This document shows, in pieces, positions 1 through 9,073 of a stretch of DNA of 64,000 nt; positions within the stretch are counted from its first letter, which is position 1; each line of letters begins with the position of its first letter. Under the pieces are notes generated by a model that was not told the origin of the DNA, ran no database searches, and saw nothing but the letters and a program-made list of their open reading frames with translations. The translations under genes were made by a program, and so were the position numbers. The DNA is from Fulvivirga imtechensis AK7 (lineage in GTDB: Bacteria > Bacteroidota > Bacteroidia > Cytophagales > Cyclobacteriaceae). Where the stretch lies: NCBI RefSeq assembly GCF_000331535.1, contig NZ_AMZN01000032.1:1-64000 (forward strand). The letters are read 5' to 3'.

Positions 1-1
1 T

Positions 2-280
2 GTAATCCGTTGTGCCCTCCACCGTAGGTGTTCGGTTCAACAATCCATATCCGAAATTATGCAATTGATCAAAGGTGAATCTTCATTTTGGATTAATCAG
101 AAAAAGTTAACGGAATCAAGATTCGGCTGGCAGGATGAATATTATGCAGTATCTGTTAGTGAGTCGCAGGTTAACAGAGTCAGAGAATATATTAAAAACC
201 AGGAAATACATCATCAAAAAAAGGATTTCGAACAAGAACATCAGGAGTTTGTGCGCAGATATGGTTTCTCAAAAAGTTAA
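2..280 (+). CDS. IS200/REP-type transposase, C-terminal part (cut by window edge)
   Basis: The frame is open from base 2 through the stop at 278-280, so the gene begins outside the window; the ATG at 59 is probably internal. The visible tail contains ISEIMQLIKGESSFWIN, followed by a phrase of the type WQDEYYAVSVSES and the ending RRYGF. This is the typical end of Y1-type (HUH) transposases of the IS200/IS605 and REP-associated families in Bacteroidota. The HUH motif and catalytic tyrosine should lie upstream and cannot be checked. A long perfect hairpin starts 5 nt after the stop, as expected for an element end recognised by this enzyme class. Whether the element is intact or a remnant is unknown. 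Confidence 0.75.
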   Translation, partial: VIRCALHRRCSVQQSISEIMQLIKGESSFWINQKKLTESRFGWQDEYYAVSVSESQVNRVREYIKNQEIHHQKKDFEQEHQEFVRRYGFSKS

Positions 281-284
281 AACA

Positions 285-339
285 GGTCATATTCTAAATT
301 GCCACGTCCTTTTAAGGCGTGGCAATTTAGAATATGACC
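285..339. repeat. Perfect 22-bp-arm hairpin after the transposase
   Basis: Arms 285-306 and 318-339 are exact reverse complements. The 11-nt centre pairs further (CCTT at 308-311 with AAGG at 314-317), so nearly the whole 55 nt folds on itself. It lies directly after the IS200-type transposase tail and has no T-run on the plus strand. Likely roles are the subterminal hairpin of the IS end or a REP-like element; a transcription terminator is less likely. Confidence 0.8.
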
Positions 340-454
340 CACCACAAGGTCCAGAAAACACGGAGAAAACCTCTTCTACCCCTGTGTCTTCTCCTTTCTC
401 AGCGAGTTGAAAGAAAACCACACCAAACCCAAGGCTACTTTTCAAGCATTTTCA

Positions 455-462
455 TAATTTTG
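455..462 (+). promoter_or_regulatory. Possible valS -7 box (TAATTTTG)
   Basis: TAATTTTG matches the Bacteroidota sigma-A -7 consensus TAnnTTTG, 30 nt before the valS ATG. No clear TTG -33 partner is seen, so this is only a candidate. Confidence 0.3.
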
Positions 463-492
463 CGGTCTTCAATTAACAAGCAATAAATATTT

Positions 493-3111
493 ATGTCTCT
501 TTCAACAAAGTACGATCCGTCTGCAATAGAAGATAAGTGGTATAAACACTGGATGGATAATAAGTTTTTCCATTCGGAGCCCAATCCTGATAAGGAGCCT
601 TACACTATTGTAATACCTCCGCCCAACGTCACGGGAGTACTTCACATGGGCCATATGCTGAATAATACTATTCAGGACGTACTGATCAGAAAGGCGCGTA
701 TGGAAGGCAAAGAGGCTTGCTGGGTACCCGGTACAGACCATGCTTCCATTGCTACCGAGGCAAAGGTGGTGGCCATGTTGAAAGAAAAAGGGATCAACAA
801 AAGCGACATTACCCGGGAAGAATTTCTGAAGTATGCCTGGGAGTGGAAGGAGAAATACGGAGGCATTATCCTGGAGCAATTGAAGAAGCTTGGCGCTTCG
901 TGCGACTGGGACAGAACACGCTTCACAATGGAGGAATCGCTGTCGGATGCTGTAATTGAAGTTTTCGTAGACCTATACAACAAGGGGCTGATCTACCGGG
1001 GGGTCAGGATGGTAAACTGGGATCCACAGGGGAAGACCGCGCTTTCGGATGACGAGGTAATTTATAAAGAGGTACAGTCAAAACTGTATTACATCAACTA
1101 TAAGATCGAAGGAGAAGATACTCATGTGACTATCGCCACTACACGGCCGGAAACTATCCTGGGCGATACCGCCATCTGTATTAATCCAAATGATGAGCGC
1201 TATCAGCACCTGAAAGGCAAAAAAGCCCTGGTACCACTGATCAACAGGCCTGTACCGATCATAGAAGATGATTATGTGACTATGGAGTTTGGTACGGGGT
1301 GTTTGAAGGTGACGCCTGCTCACGACCTGAACGACTACGAGTTGGGAAGAAAGCACAAACTAGAGTCAATTGACATTCTTAATGATGATGGCACGCTTAA
1401 TGAAAAGGCACAGATCTTTATTGGTGAAGATCGTTTTGTGGTTAGAAAGAAAATAGCCAAAGAGCTCGAAAATACAGGGCAATTGGCAAAGGTGGAAGAG
1501 TATGTCAATAGTGTTGGCTTCTCCGAGAGAACCGATGCTGTTATTGAGCCTAAGCTTTCGATGCAGTGGTTCCTGAAGATGGAAGATATCACCAAACCGG
1601 CATTGAAAAATGTAATGAATGATGAGATACAGCTCATTCCTCCTAAGTTTAAAAACACCTATAGCCACTGGATGGAAAATGTCCGCGACTGGTGTATTTC
1701 AAGACAGCTATGGTGGGGACATCAGATACCGGCATATTATCTGCCCAATGGCAATTTTGTAGTGGCTGAAACCAAGGAAAAAGCTCTCGAAAAAGCCAAA
1801 GAGAAAGATGCGAATATTACTATTGATCAGTTGGCACAGGACGAAGATGTGCTCGACACCTGGTTCTCCTCCTGGCTGTGGCCTATTTCTGTTTTTGATG
1901 GATTTAAAGACCCTAACAATAAAGACATTAACTACTACTACCCCACCAATGACCTGGTGACTGCTCCCGAGATCTTGTTTTTCTGGGTAGCTCGTATGAT
2001 CATTGCCGGGTATGAATATAGGGGTGAGAAGCCCTTCAAAAATGTGTACCTGACAGGTATAGTACGTGACAAGCAGGGAAGGAAGATGTCCAAATCACTG
2101 GGCAACTCGCCTGACCCACTGGACCTGATCAGAGAATATGGCGCGGATGGTGTTCGCACAGGTATGCTCTTCAGTTCGCCCGCTGGCAATGACCTGCTTT
2201 TTGATGTGAAACTATGCGAACAAGGCAGAAATTTTACCAATAAGATCTGGAATGCCTTCCGGCTTGTAAAAGGCTGGATGGTAGACGAAAATCTGGATGG
2301 AGCGCAAAATGAAGCAGCCATTGCCTGGTTTAGCGCCCGCTTTGATCAGACACTGGCAGAAGTGGAAGATCACTTCTCCAAGTTCAGGATCTCGGACGCC
2401 CTGATGTCAATTTACAAGTTGATCTGGGATGACTTCTGTTCATGGTACCTGGAGATGGTGAAGCCTGAATACCAGAAGCCCATTGATCCGAAAACGCTGG
2501 AGAGCACCATTAACTTCTTTGAGAAGCTTATGAAGATGTTACATCCCTTCATGCCATTTATCACGGAAGAGCTTTGGCATGAGCTGAAAGCACGGGACAG
2601 CAAAGATTGCATTATCGTGGCATCATGGCCAAAAGCCGGTAAGCCTGACGAGCAGATACTAGCAGCGGGAGCGCAGGCTTTTGAGATTGTAACAAACATC
2701 AGAAACATCAGAAATGCCAAGCAGATATCTCCAAAAGAGCCTTTAACGTTAAAAGTACGTTCAGAGCACTTCGAACAGTTCAGCACCTTTACTCCTGTAA
2801 TCATCAAGCTTGCTAACCTCACCACAGTAGAAGCTACAGAGCAAAAAGAGGATAACGCGGCCAGCTTTGTGATCAAAGGTGATGAGTTCTTTATTCCACT
2901 GGAGGGCAGTATCGATCTTGAAAAAGAAAGAGAGGAACTACAGAAAGAGCTGGAATATACCCGTGGCTTTCTTGTATCAGTAGATAAGAAGCTAAGCAAC
3001 GAAAGATTTGTTAACAGTGCTCCTGCGCAGGTAGTGGAGATGGAAAAGAAAAAGAAAGCAGATGCAGAAGCTAAGTTGAAGGTGCTGGAGGAGAGTCTGG
3101 CGAAGCTGTAA
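493..3111 (+). CDS. valS: Valyl-tRNA synthetase
   Basis: Class I aminoacyl-tRNA synthetase that charges tRNA-Val in the cytoplasm. The HIGH-type motif appears as HMGH (residues 51-54, in [13 protein letters not shown]) and the second signature as KMSKS (531-535). The CP1 editing domain lies between them, followed by an anticodon-binding domain with the [15 protein letters not shown] signature. A charged coiled-coil tail (about 805-872) is characteristic of ValRS. The length of 872 aa is normal. The extreme 3' end of the gene lies inside a tandem duplication of about 148 bp, so its last codons occur again downstream as non-coding sequence ending in TGA instead of TAA. Confidence 0.97.
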   Translation: MSLSTKYDPSAIEDKWYKHWMDNKFFHSEPNPDKEPYTIVIPPPNVTGVLHMGHMLNNTIQDVLIRKARMEGKEACWVPGTDHASIATEAKVVAMLKEKGINKSDITREEFLKYAWEWKEKYGGIILEQLKKLGASCDWDRTRFTMEESLSDAVIEVFVDLYNKGLIYRGVRMVNWDPQGKTALSDDEVIYKEVQSKLYYINYKIEGEDTHVTIATTRPETILGDTAICINPNDERYQHLKGKKALVPLINRPVPIIEDDYVTMEFGTGCLKVTPAHDLNDYELGRKHKLESIDILNDDGTLNEKAQIFIGEDRFVVRKKIAKELENTGQLAKVEEYVNSVGFSERTDAVIEPKLSMQWFLKMEDITKPALKNVMNDEIQLIPPKFKNTYSHWMENVRDWCISRQLWWGHQIPAYYLPNGNFVVAETKEKALEKAKEKDANITIDQLAQDEDVLDTWFSSWLWPISVFDGFKDPNNKDINYYYPTNDLVTAPEILFFWVARMIIAGYEYRGEKPFKNVYLTGIVRDKQGRKMSKSLGNSPDPLDLIREYGADGVRTGMLFSSPAGNDLLFDVKLCEQGRNFTNKIWNAFRLVKGWMVDENLDGAQNEAAIAWFSARFDQTLAEVEDHFSKFRISDALMSIYKLIWDDFCSWYLEMVKPEYQKPIDPKTLESTINFFEKLMKMLHPFMPFITEELWHELKARDSKDCIIVASWPKAGKPDEQILAAGAQAFEIVTNIRNIRNAKQISPKEPLTLKVRSEHFEQFSTFTPVIIKLANLTTVEATEQKEDNAASFVIKGDEFFIPLEGSIDLEKEREELQKELEYTRGFLVSVDKKLSNERFVNSAPAQVVEMEKKKKADAEAKLKVLEESLAKL

Positions 3112-3201
3112 CACGGATTTATACGGATTGAAGGATTACACAGATTATTTGTGCCCACTTTTTGTCATTTTCGCAAAAAGAATCAGTATTGTTCCATTGA
3201 A

Positions 3202-3351
3202 AAAGGCTGATGCGGAGGCTAAGTTGAAGGTGCTGGAGGAGAGTCTGGCGAAGCTGTGACGCGGGTTTATACGGATTGAAGGATTACACGGATTATTTGT
3301 GCTCACTTTTGCCATTTTCGCAAAAAAAAGGATCAGTATTGTTCCATTGCC
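3202..3351 (+). repeat. Tandem duplicate of the valS 3' end plus trailer
   Basis: Bases 3202-3351 repeat 3054-3201 with an offset of 148-150 bp: the last 19 or so valS codons and the trailer down to GTATTGTTCCATTG. The stretch CTAAGTTGAAGGTGCTGGAG and the bases after it are identical in both copies. The duplicate has no start and is not expected to be translated. Copy number may be unstable. Together with the degenerate copy near 3506-3705 it fills most of the 686-nt gap between valS and the next gene. Confidence 0.85.
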
Positions 3352-3457
3352 ATTGTTATTATTTTTTTTACTGAAGGAGCCCTATAGCCTCAAAAGCAGA
3401 TAGACTCTCTTGCGGTCTTTGTCAAATCAGTGCAATCTTCAATCCGCCTAATCCATG
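3260..3457. repeat. Inverted-repeat element, copy 1
   Basis: The left arm 3260-3291 begins CGCGGGTTTATACGGATTGA. The right arm 3428-3457 is approximately its reverse complement, built on the words AATCCG and AATCC. The interior (about 3292-3427) is closely shared with the element at 3554-3780, including the phrases GGATCAGTATTGTTC, CCATTGTTATTATT and ATAGCCTCAAAAGCA. The size of about 200 bp, the terminal inverted repeats and the absence of a reading frame suggest a non-autonomous, MITE-like element. Confidence 0.65.
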
Positions 3458-3505
3458 ATCCTGACAAGTAATTAATGCTACCAGGGATAAGGGTAAGGGG
3501 TAAGG

Positions 3506-3705
3506 AATTCTTCATCCTTTTAAAAAAATATTAATCTTGAAAAGAAAAAAAGGCGCGGATTTATACGGATCGAAGGATAACACGGATTATTTGTGCCCAC
3601 TTTTTGCCATTTTGCAAAAAAAGGATCAGTATTGTTCAATTGCCATTGTTATTATTTTTTTACTGGAGGAGCCAAGAACTACAAAAAGAATTAGAATACA
3701 CCCGT
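3506..3705 (+). pseudogene. Degenerate valS 3'-fragments
   Basis: Two blocks resemble valS coding sequence. Bases 3506-3552 (ending in TTAATCTTGAAAAGAAA) resemble valS near 2884-2936. Bases 3666-3705 (AAGAACTACAAAAAGAATTA and onward) resemble valS 2933-2972, which encodes [11 protein letters not shown]. They are separated by the left part of an inverted-repeat element and contain stop codons. This looks like a decayed older copy of the valS tail that was interrupted by the element; the order of events is inferred. Confidence 0.6.
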
Positions 3706-3780
3706 AGTTTTTTGACGCCCCATAGCCTCAAAAGCACAATTCACGAAATCAGTGCAATCCTTTAATCCATATAATCCGCG
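3554..3780. repeat. Inverted-repeat element, copy 2
   Basis: The left arm starts CGCGGATTTATACGGATCGA at 3554. The right arm 3750-3780 (ending AATCCATATAATCCGCG) is its near reverse complement over about 31 nt. The interior is the same as in copy 1 apart from an inserted block resembling valS. It ends 17 nt before the 3' end of the GxxExxY gene. Confidence 0.7.
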
Positions 3781-3797
3781 ATACTGACAAGTAACAG

Positions 3798-4178
3798 CTA
3801 CCCACGCACCAACCTCTTGAAAGTTAAGCTTTTGCTTCCAAAGTTGATAAGCAAGCCAACGTTTAGCCTATAAGCTTTTAAATAATTCAGTGCCTGAGCC
3901 ATGTGCACATCCTGCAATTCAATGACCGCTTTTAGTTCAACAAGCACACACCCTTCCACAACAAAATCAGCTCTTCTTGTTCCAATGGGTTTTGTAAGCT
4001 CTTTGTAATAGATGTGTTGCGAGATCTCCCGGGCATAATCTAATCCCACCATACCCAGTTCATAAGCCAGCGCTCGTTGATAGATCACTTCCTGAAAACC
4101 ATTACCCAGAAACTTATGCACCTCGAAAGAAGCACCGATTATTTTTTCTGTTATGTCTTTATATTTCAACTCACCCAA
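3798..4178 (-). CDS. GxxExxY family protein (PDDEXK-like nuclease fold)
   Basis: A 126-aa protein with the signature motif at G27-F-Q-E30-V-I-Y33. A PDDEXK-type core follows: RADFVVEGCVLVELKA supplies the Asp, Glu and Lys of a restriction-endonuclease-like active site. The family (TIGR04256/PF13366-like) is common in genomes rich in repeats, and its function is not established. The gene sits exactly between two short inverted-repeat elements (3554-3780 and 4185-4390) that share the CGGATTnA wording, so it may be carried with them as a mobile unit. No partner gene is adjacent. Confidence 0.85.
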   Translation of the reverse strand: MGELKYKDITEKIIGASFEVHKFLGNGFQEVIYQRALAYELGMVGLDYAREISQHIYYKELTKPIGTRRADFVVEGCVLVELKAVIELQDVHMAQALNYLKAYRLNVGLLINFGSKSLTFKRLVRG

Positions 4179-4184
4179 ATGGAA

Positions 4185-4390
4185 CGCGGATTTAGAACGG
4201 ATTTCCTGATTGCACAGATTTTTTCGCTCCTAATGTAGGAAAAAATATAAATTTAACTTTATTATTTTAAAATAAAGAAATAAAATGCTTATTCTCAACA
4301 GTCTCGCACAAGAGTTTCAGCTCCACCGGCTAATCGTCATCATCTCACTTTAATCTGAGTATTCCAATTAATCCGTTTTCAATCCGTGCC
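4185..4390. repeat. Inverted-repeat element, copy 3, upstream of the GxxExxY gene
   Basis: The left arm 4185-4217 begins CGCGGATTTAGAACGGATTT. The right arm 4364-4390 (CCAATTAATCCGTTTTCAAT and onward) is its approximate reverse complement. The A+T-rich interior differs from copies 1 and 2. It begins 7 nt beyond the GxxExxY start and ends at the base before the ald stop codon, so it occupies the entire gap. Confidence 0.55.
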
Positions 4391-5617
4391 TCAAAACCTC
4401 GCAGCCATCAACAACCTCAGGTCTTTATGCTTCATACCAAACTTCCTGGCTACATGCTCATTGGTAAGGCTGCCTTTGTAGGTGTATACGCCATTCATGA
4501 ACCATTTATGGGCAAAGATCATGTCCTCAATGCCACCTTCCTCGGCAGCTCTCAGGATTGTAGGTGTAAAGATATTGCTCAATGCTGTTGTTGCTGTATG
4601 TGCTACCCGTGAGGCGATATTGGGGACACAGTAGTGTATGACATCATACTTTCTGAATATCGGCTGCTTGTGTGTGGTGAGCTCCGAAGTTTCTACACAT
4701 CCCCCCTGGTCGATAGAAAGATCAATAATGACTGATTCGGGTTTCATATCGGCTACCATTTCTTCGGTGATCACATACCTGCTCCTTCCTTTTTCCGCTC
4801 TTAGCGCTCCAATTACCACGTCAGCATGTTTTAACGACTCTGTTAGTGTCACCGTGTCTATAGTGGAAGTATAAATCTGCTGACCTAAAGTATGCTTGAT
4901 CCTGCGTAGCTTGTAAATATGATTATCGAACACCTGCACCTCGGCACCCAGGCCGATGGCGGCACGGGCAGCATATTCTGCCACCGTACCGGCTCCTATA
5001 ATGACCACCTTTGTAGGAGGCACTCCGGTGATTCCGCCAACAATAATTCCCTTCCCTCCATTCGAGCTGCTCAGGTATTCCGCAGCTATCGCCATTACCG
5101 TATTACCCGCTATTTCGCTCATGGCGCGGATAATAGGCATCCCACCTACTTTATCTTCTATAAACTCAAAGGCCAGTGCAGTTACATTCTTTCTGTTCAG
5201 CGCCTTGATGTAGTCCGGTGACTGACTTCCCATCTGGATGGCCGATATTAGTGTTTGCCGGGGCTGCATCAGTTCGATTTCTTCCAGTGTTGGCGGTTCG
5301 ATCTTTAAAATAGCGTTTGCCTTATATACCTCTTCTGAAGAGTATACGATCTTGGCACCAGCCTCGCTATATTCCTTATCTGAAAACTTGGATCCCTCAC
5401 CTGCCTTGGTTTCTACCCATATTTCGTGCCCGTTATTCACCAAAAGCGCCACGGAATCAGGTGTAAGGGTAATCCTTCTCTCCTGTAGTGATATCTCATT
5501 GGGCATTCCGATAAAAAAAGAATGCTTACTCTTTTTTACCGGCATCAATTTTTCCTGGGGATAAAGGCTGGACTCTTTCGCTAACTGTGCAAACCCTGAT
5601 CGTTCTTTCTTAGTCAT
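4391..5617 (-). CDS. ald: Alanine dehydrogenase
   Basis: NAD-dependent L-alanine dehydrogenase (L-alanine to pyruvate plus ammonia), 408 aa. The N-terminal catalytic half has the PNEISLQERRITLTPD signature of the AlaDh/PNT family. The Rossmann NAD-binding domain is seen at KVVIIGAGTVAEYAARAA, with GGCVETS and HYCVPNIASRVAHTAT further on. An N-terminal extension (RSGFAQLAKESSLYPQEK) is usual in Bacteroidota homologues. Its start overlaps the end of tsaE by 8 bp, which makes it the last gene of the porX-tsaE-ald operon and suggests translational coupling. Confidence 0.95.
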   Translation of the reverse strand: MTKKERSGFAQLAKESSLYPQEKLMPVKKSKHSFFIGMPNEISLQERRITLTPDSVALLVNNGHEIWVETKAGEGSKFSDKEYSEAGAKIVYSSEEVYKANAILKIEPPTLEEIELMQPRQTLISAIQMGSQSPDYIKALNRKNVTALAFEFIEDKVGGMPIIRAMSEIAGNTVMAIAAEYLSSSNGGKGIIVGGITGVPPTKVVIIGAGTVAEYAARAAIGLGAEVQVFDNHIYKLRRIKHTLGQQIYTSTIDTVTLTESLKHADVVIGALRAEKGRSRYVITEEMVADMKPESVIIDLSIDQGGCVETSELTTHKQPIFRKYDVIHYCVPNIASRVAHTATTALSNIFTPTILRAAEEGGIEDMIFAHKWFMNGVYTYKGSLTNEHVARKFGMKHKDLRLLMAARF

Positions 5618-6056
5618 ATCTGGCGATATCTAACACCCGTGATTGCGGGCCTGTAATGCTTATGTCAATTTTTACTATTTCATCCGGAAGCAACCCCGTC
5701 ACCTTTGAGGGCCACTCCACAAAGCAATAATTTCCTGAATAGAAATATTCTTCAGCGCCAATATTCATGGCTTCTGCTTCATCATCTATCCTATAAAAAT
5801 CAAAATGATAGAAGACTTCATCTTCAACATTTCTATATTCATTCACAATAGAAAATGTAGGACTGTTCACCGTATCTTCTATCTTAAATTCTTTACATAT
5901 AGCCTTGATCAACGAGGTTTTCCCCGCGCCCATCTCTCCCTCAAATATCCAGACCTTGCTATTCCCGGCAAATTCAATAATACGTCTGGCCACTGCGCTT
6001 AACTGCTCCAAACCCTCACACTTCAGCACCAGTTGCGGCAAAGAACTATCTACCAT
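5610..6056 (-). CDS. tsaE: tRNA threonylcarbamoyladenosine biosynthesis ATPase TsaE
   Basis: P-loop ATPase that works with TsaB and TsaD in forming t6A37 on ANN-decoding tRNAs. Length is 148 aa. The Walker A motif is GEMGAGKTSLIKA. The segment NSPTFSIVNEY is the conserved TsaE phrase after the switch region, and HFDFYRI and FVEWPSKV are also diagnostic. The start overlaps porX by 11 bp and the end overlaps ald by 8 bp. Confidence 0.95.
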   Translation of the reverse strand: MVDSSLPQLVLKCEGLEQLSAVARRIIEFAGNSKVWIFEGEMGAGKTSLIKAICKEFKIEDTVNSPTFSIVNEYRNVEDEVFYHFDFYRIDDEAEAMNIGAEEYFYSGNYCFVEWPSKVTGLLPDEIVKIDISITGPQSRVLDIARYD

Positions 6057-7611
6057 ATTTCGAATTTAGTGAAATTATTGGAATAATCATTTCTTCCATA
6101 GAGACACCTCCATGCTGGAACGTATCTCTATAGTAATTCACATAGTAATTATAGTTATTAGGATAAGCAAAAAATTGATCTTCCGTAGCAAACACATATG
6201 TAGAAGAAACATTCACTTTGGGCAGGTGCAAACGCTCGGGTTTCATAGCCTCCATAATTTTATCTGAATGGTCATAGCCCAGATTTTTACCCTGCTTATA
6301 CCTTAAATTGGTGTTTGTATTTCTATCACCAACAATCTTAAAAGGTCTTTTTACACGTATCGTACCATGGTCGGTAGTTATGATCAGTCGTGCGCCATCT
6401 TCAGCTATCAGCCTCAAAGCCTCAAGAAGAGGCGAATGCTCGATCCATGACCGGGTAATAGACCGGTAAGCAGACTCATCAGGTGCCAGTTCTCTGATCA
6501 TAGCCATATCTGTACGTGCATGCGACAGCATATCTACAAAGTTATAGACAATCACATTCAGGTCATTGTTCATTAAATTGCGAACGCTATCTACCAGTTG
6601 CTTACCTTCACTGATCTGTTTGATCTTATGGTAACTGGTTTTTATATTCAAGTTATTCCTTCTCACCTGGCGCTCGAGAAAATCCTGCTCATAATTATTC
6701 TTGCCTTCCTCTTCGTCTTCCCCTACCCATAGTTCTCTGTACTTCTGAGACATTTCCAAAGGCAACATGCCTGAAAAGATCGCATTTCTGGAATAAGCAG
6801 TAGTGGTAGGTAGTATAGAATAATATGTCTCTTCCTCTTCCACATTAAAGAGTTCCAATATGGCAGGTTCGATCACTTTCCATTGGTCATACCTCAGGTT
6901 GTCGATCACAAGAAAGAACAACGGCTTTCCCTGTTCAATTTTTGGAAAGACCTTCTTTTTCATTACCTGGTGCGACAAAAGGGGCTTATCTGCATCGGGG
7001 TCGTTGAGCCATGACTCATAATTCTCATCTATAAATTTTGTGAACTGGCTGTTAGCCTCATCCTTCTGCATGTAGAGCACTTCGGCCATGCTCTTATTTT
7101 CTGTTTCATCAATCTCCAACTCCCAAAAAACCAGCTTCTTGTATATCTCAGCCCACTCCTGGTGGTCCAGGTCATCCTGAAATGCCATGCTTATATTCCT
7201 GAACTCCTGCTGGTAGGAGAGGTTGGTCTTCTCCGTGATCAGCCGCTTATTTTCCAATATTTTTTTTACAGAAAGCAGTATCTGGCTAGGATTGAGAGGC
7301 TTGATGAGGTAATCCGCTATTTTCGCTCCTATGGCTTCCTCCATGATCATTTCTTCTTCATTTTTGGTGATCATTACCACAGGTAGGCCGGGTCGTATCG
7401 ACTTAATATGCGTCAGCGCTTCAAGACCTGACATTCCGGGCATGTTCTCATCTAAAAAAACTACATCAAAATGATCCTGCTCACATTTTTCAATGGCATC
7501 TGTACCGCTGTTTACCGGGGTGATGTCATAACCCTTATTTTCCAAAAACATGATGTGCGGCTTTAACAGATCAATTTCATCATCAGCCCATAGTATATTA
7601 TATCTCTGCAT
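6046..7611 (-). CDS. porX: PorX: response regulator of type IX secretion (REC + PglZ)
   Basis: The N-terminal receiver domain (about 1-120) has the acidic pocket DDE (10-12), phospho-acceptor D54 in FLDENMPG, a T/K switch (VMITK) and the conserved K of IKPLNP. After a linker, a PglZ domain of the alkaline-phosphatase superfamily (about 200-515) shows FLVIDNLRYDQW, NFVDMLSHARTD and TTDHGTIRV, which are metal-binding signatures. This architecture is that of PorX, which with the PorY kinase regulates type IX secretion and gliding in Bacteroidota; PorX PglZ domains have been reported to act on oligonucleotides. It is the first gene of the operon with tsaE and ald. The rest of the secretion system is not in the window. 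Confidence 0.92.
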   Translation of the reverse strand: MQRYNILWADDEIDLLKPHIMFLENKGYDITPVNSGTDAIEKCEQDHFDVVFLDENMPGMSGLEALTHIKSIRPGLPVVMITKNEEEMIMEEAIGAKIADYLIKPLNPSQILLSVKKILENKRLITEKTNLSYQQEFRNISMAFQDDLDHQEWAEIYKKLVFWELEIDETENKSMAEVLYMQKDEANSQFTKFIDENYESWLNDPDADKPLLSHQVMKKKVFPKIEQGKPLFFLVIDNLRYDQWKVIEPAILELFNVEEEETYYSILPTTTAYSRNAIFSGMLPLEMSQKYRELWVGEDEEEGKNNYEQDFLERQVRRNNLNIKTSYHKIKQISEGKQLVDSVRNLMNNDLNVIVYNFVDMLSHARTDMAMIRELAPDESAYRSITRSWIEHSPLLEALRLIAEDGARLIITTDHGTIRVKRPFKIVGDRNTNTNLRYKQGKNLGYDHSDKIMEAMKPERLHLPKVNVSSTYVFATEDQFFAYPNNYNYYVNYYRDTFQHGGVSMEEMIIPIISLNSKYGR

Positions 7612-7742
7612 ATCGAGGTAGCATTGCTTTTTATTTAATGTTCAGTTAACAGTTATTAAATTCCAACTATTCCTAAACGATACTTATATATTTTATTCTC
7701 TATATAAACGATTAATTTTCGGTTTCCGACTAACATAATTCT

Positions 7743-7750
7743 TATTTTTG
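7743..7750 (+). promoter_or_regulatory. Candidate -7 box (TATTTTTG) for the HD-hydrolase gene
   Basis: TATTTTTG fits TAnnTTTG and lies 63 nt before the start of the HD gene, in the 200-nt divergent gap with porX. No -33 box is confidently seen. Confidence 0.3.
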
Positions 7751-7812
7751 AGTCGTTTGGAAAAGTATTTTAAATTAAGTCCCTTTTTAAAACCTCATCA
7801 AAGGTAGGTAGA

Positions 7813-9042
7813 TTGAACAGAAAGAAAATTTTCAACGATCCGGTCTATGGATTTATTAACATCAAAAACGACCTGGTGTTCGATATTATCGAGCATCCGG
7901 TTTTCCAGCGGCTCAGGCGGATCAAGCAGTTGGGCCTTACTGATTTTGTATACCCAGGCGCTCTACATACCCGATTTCATCATGCTATTGGTGCTATGCA
8001 CCTGATGACACGTGCACTCGACAGCCTGCGTAGCAAAGACATAGAGATCACCGATAGTGAGTACGAAGCAGCACAGGCAGCTATTTTACTCCACGATATT
8101 GGCCACGGCCCTTTTTCACATGCGCTCGAATATAGTCTTTTAAAGGGCATTCAGCATGAGAGCCTGTCATTTTTACTCATGAAATACCTCAACAAAATGC
8201 TGGGCAATCGCCTGGAAATGGCTTTGAAAATTTTTCAAAATACATACAAAAAACGTTTCCTCCATCAATTGGTTTCCAGTCAGTTGGACATGGACAGGCT
8301 CGATTACTTAAAACGGGACAGCTTTTTCACAGGTGTATCTGAAGGAGCAATAGGCCTGGAGCGTATTATCAGCATGCTCAATGTGGTTGATGATCAGATA
8401 GTAGTGGAAGAAAAAGGCATTTATAGCATCGAAAACTTTCTGAATGCCCGAAGGCTCATGTACTGGCAAGTGTACTTGCATAAAGCTTCCGTAAGCGCTG
8501 AAAAAATGTTGATCAACTTGATCGTAAGGGCCAGAGACCTGACACTCGGCGGTAGAGAAGTATTTGCCAGCCCGGCGCTAAAAACATTTTTAAGCACAGA
8601 CAAAACACTGGACGACTTCCAGCAGGACGAGGGGCTGCTGGAGACCTTCGGTATACTGGACGATTATGATATTTGGGGCGCCATCAAAGTCTGGCAAAGC
8701 GATGAAGACAAAATACTCAACACTTTGAGTAAAAGATTATTAAACAGACAGCTATTTAAAATCAAACTATCGAATGATCCTTTAAGCAAGGAAGATCTCA
8801 AGTTGCTAAGAAATAAAATAGCGGATCAGTACAACGTACTAAGGACCGACAGCAGGTACTTCTATGCACATGGCGAAGTAACCAATAAAGCTTATATAGC
8901 CGGCGGGCAAAAGATCAACATCCTTACCAAAAAGGGAAAAGTGATCGATATCGCGGAAGCTGCTGACCTACCTAATATCAAGGCTATGAGCAAAATTGTC
9001 AAAAAATACTACCTATGCTGTCCTAAAAATGTATCTTTGTGA
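7813..9042 (+). CDS. HD-domain phosphohydrolase (COG1078, YwfO-like)
   Basis: A 409-aa protein with a TTG start. The N-terminus NDPVYGFINI and the phrase FQRLRRIKQLGL are typical of COG1078. Metal-binding HD motifs appear as HTRFHHAIGAMHL and LHDIGHGPFSHALE, followed by SSQLDMDRLDYLKRDSF. Family members hydrolyse (d)NTPs or related nucleotides; the substrate here is unknown. It opens a plus-strand run with the lipid A genes (31-nt gap to lpxD), a linkage seen in other Bacteroidota. An in-frame ATG would lie too far inside, so the TTG is the best start. Confidence 0.88.
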   Translation: MNRKKIFNDPVYGFINIKNDLVFDIIEHPVFQRLRRIKQLGLTDFVYPGALHTRFHHAIGAMHLMTRALDSLRSKDIEITDSEYEAAQAAILLHDIGHGPFSHALEYSLLKGIQHESLSFLLMKYLNKMLGNRLEMALKIFQNTYKKRFLHQLVSSQLDMDRLDYLKRDSFFTGVSEGAIGLERIISMLNVVDDQIVVEEKGIYSIENFLNARRLMYWQVYLHKASVSAEKMLINLIVRARDLTLGGREVFASPALKTFLSTDKTLDDFQQDEGLLETFGILDDYDIWGAIKVWQSDEDKILNTLSKRLLNRQLFKIKLSNDPLSKEDLKLLRNKIADQYNVLRTDSRYFYAHGEVTNKAYIAGGQKINILTKKGKVIDIAEAADLPNIKAMSKIVKKYYLCCPKNVSL

Positions 9043-9073
9043 AAATTAAAAACTAACCTTCTGCACAGTTTTA

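Noticed and set aside
135-410. 91-codon plus-strand frame overlapping the transposase tail
   Set aside because: Overlaps a recognised coding frame and reads through a perfect hairpin; the composition is not protein-like.
2412-3158. 248-codon minus-strand open frame opposite the valS 3' half
   Set aside because: Serine- and phenylalanine-rich shadow of a certain gene, with no domain and no independent context.
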